Positions 14,301-29,300 of a stretch of 64,000 nucleotides of DNA are shown piece after piece; the stretch's first letter is position 1, and each line of letters opens with the position of its first letter. This stretch comes from Crocodylus rhombifer. Taxonomy: Eukaryota; Chordata; Crocodylia; Crocodylidae. A program made the position numbers and the translations under genes. The notes beneath the pieces are model-generated. The model made no database searches. It had not been told where the DNA came from and was given only the letters and a program-made list of their open reading frames with translations. The stretch covers positions 310,001-374,000 of the forward strand of contig JAVSML010001162.1 of NCBI GenBank assembly GCA_038503035.1. Reading direction: 5' to 3'.

Positions 14301-17300
14301 AATCACTAGGTGATTGTCTAGCCTTGTGTTAAAGACCCCCAGGGTAGGGGCCAGCACCACTTTGTTTGGAAGCTGGTTCCAGATCCTAGCCACCCTGACA
14401 GTGAAGTAGCGCCTCCTGATGTCTAACTGAATTTACCCTCTGCCAGCTTGTGACCATTATTTCTAGTCACTCCTGGTAGTGCTTGGGGGAACAGGGACTC
14501 CCCCAATGCCTGCTGGTCACCTCTAACAAGCCACTAGATCCCCCCTCAGCCTTCTCTTCTGGAGGCTGAACAGGTTCAGGTCCTGTAGCCTCTCCTCACA
14601 GGGCCTGCCCTGCTGCCCTCCGATCATGCAAGTGGCCCTCTCTGGACCCTCTGCATGTTGTCCACATCCCTCTTGAAGTGTGGTGCCCAGAACTGGACGC
14701 AGTACTCCAACTGCGGCCTGACCAGTGGCGCATACAGGGGGAGGATCACCTCTTTGGACCTGCTTGAGATGCATCTGTGGATACATGACAAGGTGCGGTT
14801 GGCCTTCCTGACTGCATCCCCACACTGCCGGCATCAGTGATGACTCCAAGATCCTTTTCTGCCTCTGCACTGACGAGAAGGGAGTTCCCCAGCCTGTAGG
14901 TATGGTGCTGGTTCTTCCTCCCCAGGTCCATCACCTTGCACTTGTCAGCATTGAATCCCATCCTATTCTCCTCTGCTCACCCCTGTAACCTGTCTAGGTC
15001 CAATTGTAGCCTATTCCTGCCTTTTAGCGTGCCCACATCCCCCCATGTCTTAGTGTCATAAGCAAATATAAGGGGGCAAATATGAGCTTTTTACCCCCTT
15101 GTCCAAGTCACTGATGAAGATGTTGAACAGTGCGGGCCCGAGGACCGAGCCCTGTGGAACCCCACTGCCCACTTCCCCCCAGGTCGAAAATGACCCATCC
15201 ACTACCATTCTCTGTGCGCGGCCCTCCAGCCAGTTGGCAACCTATTTGACTGTGGAAGTGTCGACACCACAGTCCCCCAAGTTTTTAAATGAGAACGGGG
15301 TGAGAGACAGTGTTGAAGGCCTTCTGAAAGTCCAGGAAGACTATGTCCACTGCTACCCCTGCATCTAAGGATTTGGTGACCTGATCATAGAAGGCCACCA
15401 GGTTGTTTATCACAAACAGTGTTTGTGATTAATAGTTTCCCCCCCTTTTTTACATGTATGAGTTTTATTTGATATGCTGTACATCCTAGTTCATACCAAC
15501 ACCATAAGGTCATCAGAAAAAGCTCCAAAAAGCAGTATTCTTGACAATACCTACCAAGTCTCTAGCAACTGGAAGAGGATGCTCATTATGCTCTTTTCAA
15601 AGGCATATATCTACTTTGCTTACAATTTAGGATGGAGATTTGCACTTAGAGACATTTCAATTAACTTAAAAATTTAGATCAGGTGGAAAAGTTTAAGTCA
15701 TGGATGCTAAACAGCACCAGGAGTAAATATTCAAGCATTATACAGACAATATCATTGAAGGTCAGCTAGGAAATCTTTGGGTATTGTAACAAAGTTGCTG
15801 ACTTAAAATACATAGACATTATCTTTTACTTAACATATAGGACTATTTGCATAGTCAGTACAAATATATATGCTGTTTTTGAATGCAACTCTACCATCAT
15901 CATGCATCCTACAATGAAAATAACTAATTTTAATTTTTTGGTTACCAAGTCTTCATTGTTGCTAAGCAACCTCACTTCTTTTCTATTCTGTAGTCAGCAC
16001 TGTCCAGGGCTGTCCTCAGAGGATTTCTGAAATTTGAGCATTAGCTGGTTATCAGACATTCCCTGTGGACTTAAGTGAATTTGTTTCTCGGACCACAGCA
16101 TCCTGCTACATTCAACTGTGGAACTGTTCTAATTTTGGCTCAACCTTTAAAACAATTGTCTTTAGAACACCTTAGGAAATTAGAAATACTGTTTAGTAAT
16201 GCTGACTCTTGCATTCAATATCTCAGAATGCTGAATGGTCTCATTATTTTAGATACTGCATAAAGGAAACTTGCCTAGATGTCCAACTTTCCCATTAAAA
16301 CTTTCTTAGGCAATAGTTATGATTTTATAGGAGGGCTTACTAGCTTTGTGGTACTGATACTCTAAGACCAGAGCTTCCCAAACTTTTCCTAAGCATGACC
16401 CCATTTCCTCAGCATGGCTCCTCACTCTCAACCCAGAGTGCCGACCCCATCTACTAATGTTGCAGTTCCATTTGGGGTCATGACCCACAGTTTGGGAACC
16501 ACTGTTCTAGACAGACGGTCAATAATGGATTTTCATTAATAATAGGTTATGGGAGAAAAAAATCAATATTTTTTAAAATACTGTTTTAAACCACCAATAG
16601 TAGTTAGTTTATATTCATGTGCTTGTTCCAGGAGATACTGGGAAAACTGAATGTATAATACACACACATTGGCCAGACATTTATTCTACCTTTAGTGACA
16701 ACTTTGCTGTTCTGGAGAAACTGCCAAAGAAAATACAGCAAAATGACTATTTTGGAATTATGCCTGTCAACCTATACTCACTAGCACCACACTGAATGAT
16801 ATTCTAAAGTGGATCATTTGCCATACAGTTCCAGAAACACAGATCACATTTCAGAGCATTTATCTGTCAGTGTTTCAAGAGGTGTTACATGAATTTCAGA
16901 AAGCTAAAGCAGGAATTTTGATAACAGTAACAGTATCAATTTTGGATACTGGACATGCCCAAAACCTCCTGATGGAGTGATTATGTTTTAAGTGACTCAT
17001 GCATATTTTGGATACATCCCATTGCTAGTGAAAGGCTTTCAGTTTGAAATCTACTTTGACTGAACCATTTATTATAATGATATGCCAGGGAATTTCCTCA
17101 AAACACACTAAGAGGTCAAATTAACCCATTAATAGCAATCAATTAGCAATAATTGTGATCCTCCCCCAGGACCCATTTTAAGGGAGAAGGTGGGTGGCAA
17201 AGCACATCTGGTGTCTGCCATTTTAAGAGCTGGTGACAGGGTTCCAGCGACATGGGCGTCTGGGAGTCCCAGCCACAAGTCAATTAATAGTGTCAAAGGA

Positions 17301-20300
17301 ACCAGCCATAGTTATTTCACATTTTTTGTGTAATAACTTTGTGGTTTATTCCTCATTCTATCATTGCTTTAATTAACATGTAACCAGGTAACAACTTAAG
17401 ATGCAATCAACTGGTTAATCATATATTAAGTGCAACGAGTGCCAGGAACCTTGAACATTAACTAATGGGCACCTGCCCAATACATACTTTTCAAAGACAT
17501 TTTATAAGAATTTACACCATGCCTATATGTACTATATATGTAGTGGTGCTATGTGTATATGTACTGATGTACAAGATACTATAAACACATGTAGAAGGAA
17601 TATGGGCCAGTAGATTTATACGCCTCTGCATTATATCTGTAAAACAGGAATTCATTTTTTAAAGAGAAAGAAAAGTTCAATCAACATCCATAATTGCAAT
17701 GTTGGTACTACAATACATACTTTGGAAAACACTGCAATTGGTTTTTAATAGTCCCATGGATCATTTTAATGAAGTTTACATTCCAGCTGAACAAAAAGCT
17801 AAGGAATCTTCTTCCCTGTAAAAAGAGAAAATAGATGTTATAATATAAAAACTTCATCAATTAAGTTTCTCAGTTATCAATTTTAAATGGGCCTTAAGGA
17901 TTAAGTTGTTTCTTTAAAAATATTTTGATTACATCAGGGATTATTCTGGACAAAAAGAGAATACTTTTAAGCATTTTTATTTCCTACTGTATTTGAAATA
18001 CTATTAGTAATATTAAGGGGTATTGAAATAATGCTCAGGCATCCTAGTCAGAGAAGCAGACCCCATTATGCTCGGCACTAAACAGAACTTTAGGCTAAGT
18101 TCTTTCTGCATTGTACATTTATCCTGGTACCAAGGATCCTTTATAAAAAACAGTAAGTCTTGTGTAGAATCACATTAAGGCGCTCCTTCAAAATTACTGC
18201 TTACAAAGAGCAATAATTTTCTGAAGTCATTTTGATAATACAGATCTGTTCATAATCAAGTGAAATGTCAGTCTGAAGAAAAATGGAATAGCAATTTGTT
18301 TATGGAACAGGTCAGCAGTAACTAAAAATCTTCATAAAGATGAGATCCAGTAAATTGCTGCTGGCAACTAGATAATACGGCTGTGCGAAGCTTCGGGTGC
18401 TGATTTGATTCAGAGGAGTTTTGGCCAAATTCAGCAGCCGAATCTCTGAATCTGAATCGAATCAGGGGACCAATTAAAAGGTCCAAATCAATTTGAAGCT
18501 CTCTGAATCAATTCAGAAAATATTTGGAGAGTTTTGGTGATTCGGGCAGTCCCTGCTGGCTGCAGCAGGAAGCTGGACCTGGACCTGGACCCCGTGTTGG
18601 TAAGTAGAGGGCAGGAGAGGAAAGGCTGAAGGAGGAGACCCCTGCCAGGCCCCACCCCCTGCCTCCTCCCCCAGCCCATTCTCCCAACCCTCCCAGGGCT
18701 GAGCAACTTAGCAAGGCCATAGACTTTCTAGCAAGCAGAAAAGCACCAGAAGATGGTATTCCAGCTGAGGTTCTTAAGTGTGGAAAAGCTAGCCTGCTAC
18801 CACATCTTCAACTCTTCGTGTGCTGCTGGAAGAAGATCAAGTACCCCAGGACATGCATGACACTAACATCATCACTCTCTCTACAACAACAAGGGAGACA
18901 ATTGTGACCGCAACAACTATAGGGACATAGTTGTTCTTTACTCAGCATCATAGGCAAGGCTTTTGCCAGACATCTTAAAATGCTTGCAACAACTTGATGA
19001 CTGCAGGGAGATAACAGTGGACATGATATTCTCCTTACACCAACCGCAAGAAAAACGCAGAGAACAAAATAAGCCACTGTATGCAGCATTTGTCCATCTG
19101 ACAAAAGCCTTTGAGACTGTCAGTAGAGCAGGTTAGTTCAGGGTCCTGATAAGGATTGGATGCCCTGAAACATAACTCAGCATGATATGCTCCTTCCACA
19201 AAAACATGCTAACTACAGTTCAGTTTGATGGATCAACCTCTGACAGGTTAAGATGAAGAGTGGAGTGAAGCAAGGTTGTGTTCTGGTGCCCTTACTCTTT
19301 GGTATATTCTATGCTGCTATACTACGTTGTGGCAGAGCACAGTTGGGATGCTTGCCATGTGACTCAGATGGCAGCAGGCTGAAGAAAAGTCAGCAGTGAA
19401 GGCAGCTGGAAGATACCCCGAGGGTCATTTTTTTAAGGGGGAAGGTGTGAGCCGGAGCACCAGCAGGGCTCGTCACTCTGGGGCTTTTAGAAGCTCTGTG
19501 GGAGCTTGCTTGCAGAGCAGCAGGGAAAAGCCTCCCCCAGCAACCATTTTAAGGGGGAAGGTGGGTGGCAGAGAACATCTGGTGTCTGCCATTTTAAGAG
19601 CTGGTGGCAGGTGATGCCCCATCTCTGATGAGTGACCTTTCTAGATCCAGGCCAGCAGAGCTGGAGGCAGCAGTCTGCTGGCTGACACCATGGAAGAAAC
19701 TTCTCCTGGTAGAGCTGCTGCTCCTCCAACAACTAGGAGGTAAGGGCAGGAGCTTATGAAGATGGCTTGGAGACTTCTAGTCCTGGATATGACTTGAAAC
19801 TGCACCCTGCCAGGGAAGGGTGGCTTGGTGGGGCTCCTAGTGGCATGGGAGCCCTTGGGAAATGCTAGGCCAGTTACCTCCCCAGTGACAGGTGAGGATG
19901 GGTGCCTTAACCCCAGCCCCCACCTTTGGGTGGGTTATTTAACACTGAAGGCAGTAGAGAGCCAGGCACCCCCTGGTGGGTGCAAGACCCCAGTGAGTGG
20001 GCAGTGGGGCCAGGCATGGCTGCAGCCACCTGACCCTGTGTGGGGTGCAAGACCCCAAAGACTGACAGTTGTGGGCCAGACACACCGACAAGTGGCACCT
20101 GAGCCTGCAGGATGTTGACCCCAGGCCCCAGATTAGGGGGCGGAGTATGTGCCACAGTGGAGGTGCAGAGTGGGGTGCAGAGGGGCATCTGAAGCCCTGC
20201 ATGAGAGGGGCAAGTAGACAGTGGTATTTGTGAGGCCCTGTGAGCATGGGGGCACGAGATAAGGCCCTGTGAGTAAGGGGTATGAGTTGTGTCCCTGTGA

Positions 20301-23300
20301 GCAGGGGACTTAAAGGTGAGGCCCTGCTAGCATAGGGACTTGAATTAGGCCCAGGTAAGCCTTTGGGTGCCTGAGGCCGATTTGTAGGGGAGAAGGGGGT
20401 GGCAGTGGAGGAAATGCAGGTAAACAATGGGGCGAGTCAGGAGCCCCTTGATTGAGAGCAGCTGGGTAAGTGACCTGGCAAGAGACCAGAGGTTGAGTCA
20501 GTCCAGTGTTCTGTGAACTGCCCAGCGCTCACTCAGATGAGTGTAACGGGAGGATGTCCAAAAGGCTGCACACTTGCTGGCTGGGGAGTGATGGGAATCA
20601 AGTCCAAGGACCCCCACCCAGGACAGGGCAGGATGAATGTGGCCCCAGGGAAAGGAGGGGCAGTATGAGTGAGGCCCAAAAAGGGCATTCTGAAAGAGAC
20701 CGGGTGAGAGCTAGTAGAGTGAGAGAGGCCTCAGTGAGAGGGAGGCAGTACAACTGTGGCCTGTAATAGGGCAAAACATAAGAGGCCTAACACCGTGCTG
20801 AGTTGGGCCCAGCCTCAGGCCGGAGCAAAGCACAGCTGTTAGAAACCTCTGTGAAGCATGGGACACATTAAGAGACGGTAGGAGCATGTACTTTCAGCCC
20901 TTAGACATCAGGGCTGTTGAGGGGAGCTTCCCACGTAATTACCAGCTAATTATTTAACAACAAGGCATAGCAGGTGAGAGGTGAGTGGCAAGTCCAAAGG
21001 CAGTGGGAGACCAGCACTGTGGCCGGTTGGGGACCTCCCACTTTGCCGTATATGCTTTTTGATGGCTTGAAGGAAAGCATATACCTTCACACCAGATCAG
21101 ATGGCAAACTCTACAATCTATTCTAAAGGCTAAGACAAAAAAAGTGAAGCACATACTTATTAGGGAGTTTCTTTTTGCTAACTATGCTTCACCCACTGCC
21201 ATGAAGGCAGCCAACTACAAATACTCACTAATTGCCACTCCCATGCTTGCAAGATGTTTACCCTGACTATCAGCATCAAGAAGAGTGTGGTCCTAAGACA
21301 GGGTATACACTAGTCACCATCTATCAGCCCTAACAACACACCTCTCAAGGCAGTGAACAAGTTCTGCTACCTTGGATACACAGTAAGCGACAACCTATCA
21401 CTGGACAAAGAGCTATAGGTGTTCATTGGAAAGGCTGCTACCACTTTTAGTAAGGTCTTCAAACAAGTCTGGAACAATAAAAAACTCACAATCAAAACCA
21501 AGATGCTTGTGTACAAAGCCTGCATCCTCAGTGTCCTTATGCATAGCAGTGAGACATGGTCAACATATGTACATCAAGAAAAGAGATGAACAGCTTCCAC
21601 CTACACTGTATACGGTATACCCTTGATATCAAGCAGCAAGACAGAATCACCAACACAGATGTCATTGCCAAAGTTAACCTGTCAACCATCACCACACTAC
21701 TCAAACAGCAGTGCCTACACTGGTTTGGCCATCTTTGCAGGAAGGAAGATGAGCACATCCTGAAGGACATCCTACATGGGCAAATTGCAAGTGGAGAGAG
21801 AAGAGTAGGGCACCCAAAACTGTGCTTCAAAGATGTCTGCGAGCAGGATAGGAAGGCTTTTGGAACTCACCCAAACCTTTGAGAGGCCTTAGCACAGCGG
21901 CAGGCAATTATTTTGGATGGAGGACTGCTTAACAAGGCTGGGTGAACTTTCAAAGGCTGCATGGGTAGCCCCACCCCTTGACAGTTGGACCACCCCCTGG
22001 TTACCATCTTGGGACTGGAAGTCCCTCCCATTACCCCCCCAGAAATACTCCTCTTGGGAGGGGGGGTTGCCATCTTAGAACCATCACTCATTGATGAACA
22101 GATGCCATACCAGGCTATGTAGACCCCACAGCAGGCGGCAGGGAGGCTACAAGCCGTTGCACCAGGGTCGGTGTAGCCTAGCTTTGGGTATTAGTCACCC
22201 CTCCTCTCTCCCCCCGCGCTGCTGCAGCTGGCCCTAGGAAGCCACAGCTCAGTGGCTGCAGCTGCTTGCTGCCGCCTGAGGCTTCCTGGGCTGTGGCAGG
22301 CAGCACAGCCCAGGAAGCCTAAGGCAACATCAGCCAGTAAGGGGCTGCAGCCACTGGCATGCAGCTTCCCAGGGCCAGCTGCTGTAGTGCAGAAGGCAGG
22401 GAGGCAGGCAGCTCCCTCCTACTCCTTTGCTGGCTGATGCAGCTGGCCCCAGGAAGCTGTGCGCCAGTGTCTGCATCCCCTTGCTGGCCTCTGCCACCTG
22501 GGGCTTCCTGGGCTGTGCTGCCTGTCTGACGGGGCTGCTTTAGCTGCTGGCAATCTGTGTTAAACCAGACTGGTGGGTGCAGCCCCTCCTGGACAGCAGG
22601 GCAGGGCTGGCGCCCCCCGCAAGGCTCAGTACTGCCCCCTTACCCTCCCAATCTGACTTTAAAAATCTACAGGCTGGAGCCCAGCCCTGCTATGATGGGA
22701 CAGATGCAACACCTTCTAACGCGACAGGTGCTGCAGGGCCTGGCAGGGCAAGGTAGAAGTAAGCAGGCATGGCGCAGCTCCCCTGGCCCTGCAGCTCAGC
22801 CCCATGGCGCACCCTGCCCACTCCATCCATGCCCAGACCCAGGCTCAAATAGGACTCACCTGCCCACTCAGTTTGTTGTGAGGTGCAGCCCTGGGGAGCT
22901 ACTGAGTCACCACTGCTCCTCAAGGAGCTGGAAGCACTCCACTGGTGCTGGGATGGGCAGGGGAACCTCACACACTCAGCCAGAGCAGGCCCACATGGGC
23001 CAGGGCAGGGGCTGCTATACTGATTCATTGTTTAACCTGATACATTACATTATTTCAAAAAAATATATAAGCAAAAGTCAAATGGGGAAAAACACCTGTT
23101 TACCTCTTCTTTTTTTATATGGGTAACGCTCATAAAGCACTGAAGCAACAAATCTTTTACTTCATTACTTTCTTCCAGGTCATAATCAAAACATTGTAAT
23201 GCTTGATGTAGATGCCATAGATGACTTACATCTGCTCCCTGAAAGAGAAAATAATCAGCTGTGTAGTAAAGAAGTAAATCTAATGAAACTTTTAGGATTT

Positions 23301-26300
23301 GCTATGTAAGAATTGAATCACATTTCAAATTCAGGACCAGAGGCAGTCTTTATTATGAGGACAATGGTACTCGTGCAGAGAGCACAATCAGAAAACTTCA
23401 AGATAATGAATGTAATGGAAATGGAAACAGATTAACATAATGAGCATAACTGCAGAGTACAGATCTGGGATGTCTAATGCCATAAAGCAGTGTCCAGGAC
23501 TGGAGCAATGCTAGTGATTGGTTAGGCAGGGGATAGAGTTACCATGCCCAGGAGGGAATCCCACCACAGCTGGAGCTGTGCCTGACAATAAATGGGTGGG
23601 AAAAAGAGGAGAGGGAAGAGGTCAGAGGCTGACTCTGAACCCAAGCTGGGCTCAGGGATGGAGTCAGAGCCGCAGCAGCCACCAGACCTCCCTCCCCATT
23701 GCACTCAGATCCAAGATGAGGGATTTATCCTTCCATGCTGAATGGAGGAAAAAAACCTTATCTTGGATTCAAGTAAATATGGGAACTAACAAAAAAGAAA
23801 TGCAAGTGGGAGGTACGAATTGTTGTCCTTCAAGCAGCTGAAAACTAGAACAGAGAAGTGGGTTAAAGAAATTTAGCAGACAGAGGCTTGTTACAAAGTA
23901 AAGTCTCTTTGAGTATACAAAATGGAATAAACAGATAACTGATTTTCAAAGACCACTAATAAAATAGCCTCTGAAAACCAGCCCTTCCTATAAGTTGTCT
24001 CGGATACCGCAGCTCAAAACAGAATCACCTGAAATCATCTGCTTCTACTAAAAACCTTGACCACTAACTATTTTGGTTTCGGAAAAGTAGAAGGAAAGAT
24101 TGAAAACAAAATCATTAACTTATCAAGTGATGACAATTTAAGAATAAATCTGGAGTTTGAAATTCATTTCACATGGTCTAACAATTTACAACACTTATTA
24201 CATGAGTGTCTCTTATGTACAGATTAGACCCAACAGGCATTAAACGCATATTAGATTAAGCTATAGTTGAAAGTCTCTATAATTGAGCAGCCTAATTAGT
24301 TCAAAAGGAAGAATATTTTGAAGAGATATAAATTCTCTCTGGATATTCAGTAATAATTAAAAAGTTACCCATATAGCTTTAAACCTACTGTGGCAATTTT
24401 GCTCTTCAGACTTTTTCTTAGCAGTATAATAAATGCAGTTTTCCCTAGTTGTTCTTTTTCTTCAAGTCCTTTTTTCCACCATATTTCACATAAGTGCTGG
24501 ATGGCACCCTGTAGGATTCTTTCAGATTCAGGTAATGAATAAAAAATACCTATAACAAGTACAAGGCAATTATTTACTGCAAGTATAATTAAATTCATGT
24601 GACAGCAGTCTGTTAGCAACTTCAATCTGTCTCATGATGCTCAACTTAAAATTCTAGTCTTCCCACAATGGTACCCACAATACTAATCACAAAAGTTATT
24701 TAAGTTTACCTAAAAGGCTCTATTAAGTCCAAGCCATTTGTCAGAGCTACTGGTCCAGTAATATTGAAATGTTTGTAAGTTTATGCCTTTTAACTGACAG
24801 CAACAGCAGAAAGAGAAGCATATTTACCCACCTTACCCAGGAATCATTAGTATTATATACATTTTCATATGCTAACATTAATAGCTTTGGACATATTTCT
24901 CAATAAAAGTCACATCTTTGGGTTAGTTTACAGCATATATCATGAAAACCCTACATTTTAAAAAGTCCCAATCCCAGTTAGAGAGGCAAAAGAGAAAAAA
25001 AAATCTTATAAATACTTGGAACTGTATTAACTTCCATATAACTTACACATAAAAAAAAAGTCAGAAGTCATCAGTAGGCAAACATGCAATTGAGGAATAC
25101 ATACATATTCAGATGGTAGATGTATTCCAAACTAGCAAAGTGCCTGTCAAGAATGACAGGTGGGCGGCAGGGATGGAGCACCACCACCCACCACCCTTTG
25201 CTGTCATCACCCCGCATCCAGCTGCATGCAACCCCCTCTCTGTGTCCGGCCTCGTGTGCCCCCCTCACACCTGACACACCCACACATACCCACCCAGCCA
25301 CATGTCACACCCACCCAAACACAGGCCACACCCATACCCAGCAGCACACCACACCCACACACCCAGCCACATGCCACACACCCACCCACTGCTCACTGCA
25401 CACACCCAGCCACATGCCACACACACATACTCCCAGGCACCCACCCACCCAGCCCCACACCACACACGTGCCTCACTGCCCGGCCCAGCCTGCAACAGGA
25501 CTCATGTGGTGTCATGTTGCTGCCAGAGCATGGACACCAAGGCAGGGAGCAGAGGTAGAGCCGAGGTTGCAGCTGCCCCTGCCGCACGCATAGAGCAGGG
25601 GCCACATGCCTCCCTGGGCTCCCTGGTACCACCTCTGGAGAAGCCACTGGGCTCAAAGTGTCTCACGGCCCGGATGGGGCTTCATTCACCATGACCGGGG
25701 ATTTGGTCGGGTTGAGTTATGGAGCCATCAAAGCCTGGCAGCTCATAAAGGGGCACACTACCAAGGAGCCCACGAGGCAGCATGGACCTCCCCTCCCCCA
25801 GCTCCCCTGCAGTGCACACAGTGGGGGAAGCTGTCTGTCTGCACCCCTGGAGTAGTGCTCCCCCCCCAGGATCAGCCCAGCACAGCTGCAGCCCCAGCCC
25901 CCGCCAGCCCTTCTAGTGATGGCAGGCTACTGTGCCCTCACCCCCTTCCTGCAATGCCCTTGACAGGGCTGCAAGCCACGCCCCCTCCTCTCCCCTCATC
26001 TACCCTGTGCAGCGGATCATGCCCTGGCCCCCACCGCCTCTGCCTCACCTCTCTTGTGTGTCTGTCTGTCAATAGGCTCCAGGCAGTGCATGCACAGTTG
26101 GCTCAGAGCATTACAGACAGCCAGACACAACCGGAAATAGCACAGCTTTTATTATATTAGAATTAAAGACACATTTTTCGCAAAAGTCTGGTGAAAAAGA
26201 ACATTTTACTTTTGTTTTTGGGGGAATGAAGCAGGTCATCTGTTCATAAGCAAGTCAATATCAGTTCTATATATAAGAAAAGCAAGAAAATGTAAACTTT

Positions 26301-29300
26301 ACCTTCTGAATTTTACCCTGATGTTTATGCTCCCAAACAGAAGACTTCGAAGTAAAACTGACCAATCTAAGTTCCACTTGGCAAAAGACTATATTGGCCA
26401 TACTATTACTCATTTTTAGGCAGAACATTTCTCTGATTTTGATGGAGTAAAAACTGTGGTGCTACCACATGGACCACACAGGAAGAGTTTGAGCATATAG
26501 CACTTTCATATCAAAGGGAAGCATTGGGTAGAAACATCTCAAATTTAGTACAAACACTCCTACTCCTTACATTATCACTTCTCACATACGAATGGCTAGA
26601 ATGAAAGAAGACTGTGAGTTACCAAAAAGCTAAGGACATAGATCCCTAGAGTAGCAGTAAGCCCAAGTTCTTTTTTTAGCCATATACTAAAACCTTCACT
26701 CCATACACCTATCTATCCAGGTGTAACCTTAACATCTGCTTCCCTATTTGCCTTGGTAAACCTCGTCCGAGTATGCAAAAACAGAAAACGGAAAGTCATT
26801 ATGCTTTGGCAGCAACTTAACATTACAAAGTGACATACAAGATGCAACATTCTCACAGGAGAACTTGCTCTGTTTATCAGCATAGTCTTCTAGTTTGTTC
26901 CAGACATATCACAGGATTACTTATTCTATTAAATCACTTATATGTAAATATCACTCCTCTTATTATCAAAAGCTCCTTCAACAGCTATATTCTAAACATA
27001 TTAAGGCAAAAATCTCTTTACCGTCACTGCTGACATTGTCATAAACTGCTTAACAAAGTAACAACTTTGCTTAATATGACAATACCAAATGATGTTCCAA
27101 GATCAATCAGCTAGGAGACATTTATTAACAAAGCAATTTGCCTGGTTAAGGAAGTGTATGTAAAGAAATAAAACAGCCAAAACTATATTTTTTATAATCA
27201 TAAGACAGGCTTGTCAGGCATTTGCTCAGTACTTGGGAATTTAAGGTCCTACCAAACTCTGAGTGTAGGTTATCTATGTTTCAGTATAGGTTCATATTTT
27301 CTTTGTAAAAAATACATAAAAGGATCTGGGTGGATGAAGCACAAACGCAGTACCAGTGGGCAAAGGGGGAGAAGAGAACACAGGAAAAGACTTCCAAGCA
27401 CAGCCTTTTTTCACTACTTATGCTAAATATTAAATCAAGACCAAGCATAGAGTTTACATAAACTCACATAAATCCACAGAACAATAGGTATGAAATGCTC
27501 CAATTTAAGAGCTGTAGTGTTGTCTTTTGTGTAGTGACTGGACCATAGATAAGCGCCACCTGGTGTGCAACTCTGGTTATTACCAACCACACACGCTTGT
27601 CTCATCAGTGAAAGTGACATATTCAGGGCATGACTTAAAAATTTATTTGTACATCCCAGTGAAGTAGAAGAGACCTTGAATTTCACTGTCCGTTTCATCA
27701 CCATTTGTAAAAAAGAGATTAAAAACATTCTCCCTTGAAAACTATCCTATACTGGAAGGGCCCATTTAAAACGATAGTTTATTTATCCTTTGGGAATAGG
27801 TCAGCCTACCAATGAGAAACAGAAACAGAACACTGTAACACACAATACAATCTTTTCCAATTCGGGGGGAAAAAGAAAGAAAAAACCCATCAAGTTTAGA
27901 GCCTCTAAAGCATCCCAGGTTAAGATGTGCAACGCCATACCACCCATCAGTCACAGAGATCAGCGATTCTCAGCCAGGATGTTACTGTGCCCTGGGGTGC
28001 CCTGAGATGCTCCAGGGTGCCATGCAATGTTAGCACTATTAAGTGTACAAATATGATTCAGCCAGAAATTTCAACTAGGAAGCCATAGTGTTAAAAACAT
28101 TCTAACCGGAGTTCTTCACAAAAGAAGAATTACTATTTCTTTCTATAGTCAAAAAACAAGTGAAAACTTAGAGCTGGCACTTTTCAATAACTCCTTTGAG
28201 TCTAAAAGGGTTCAGAACCACTGCGGTAGACTGGCAAACTAAATAAGTCTTGTTGTTGGTATCCACATTCACCATTTTATTTGAATAATTTTCTGTTTAC
28301 CCCATAAGCAAAATATAGATGCCAAACATGTTGGCTGGATAGCTTAAAATTATGAAAATTACCTACCATTTAATATGAGAGCACATTCTAAAAGAGCTTT
28401 GTAGTTTATATTCTCATCTACAACAGGTACTGAAGAAGCAACTACAGTGGTCACTCCCTGGATCACAGCTATGATTTGTTTCTGAAAGTTAACAAACAAC
28501 ACATCTTAAACAACCTGCAAAATAGGTATTTTCATAATAACTGGAAAGACTGAGAATGTTGTAACAAACAACATAAGGAAATACACATTAGTAATAGAAA
28601 GTTTGTGTGGCTCTAACGTTAGTTTTTGTATACACATTCACCTTCTTTGCTTCATCAATGAGCCAAAAAGTGATTTTGCTTCATTTAAATCCAAAAGAAA
28701 GGTTTATTTAATTCCAATTTATACAGAATTAATCCAGATTTAAACATTGTACCACTTCTGCCCCACAGTGACCTGGTCTGTAATTTAAACTTTGCAACAA
28801 AGGGCATCTACCTTGCAGGATTGCTGTATGGGTCAATTCACTTACAATTTAAGCACCTTAGGATCCTAAGATGCAAAGTGCTAAGTAATGCTGTCCTAGT
28901 GCTGTGGTTCTTCTACCATTTGCATATGTCAACCAGTGGGTAAGATTTGCCTTACTGGGTACTTTTCACCCCATTGTAGTGGTTCTTCAGGGAAAGATCT
29001 AAAGAAATTCTGCAATAGCTAGTACCTTTCTCAGATAGTACGTATACCTGAAAGATTAATCTATTGGTTTCCTTGTCCAACCTAAATATAATGGATTTCT
29101 TTTTTATTTTGTTGTATCTTTAATAAACTGATGCATCAACAAAACAGGTAGGGATATTTAAAAATTAATAATTTAACTTAATATCCTTTAATAGTTTTAA
29201 GAATCCTTAATTCCTTTATTATATTTAGGAAATTATGTAGCACTTGTTAGACATTAGCTAAAGAACCTCTCCAGAAGGAATACTCATTCAGTCAACATAA

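Noticed and set aside
25267..25468. Possible CRISPR-like array
   Set aside because: Units are imperfect and contiguous with no unique spacers of constant length, and the genome is a vertebrate's.
25120..25694. Histidine/threonine-rich frames resembling a repeat protein
   Set aside because: They are translations of the CA-rich minisatellite. All three phases are open.
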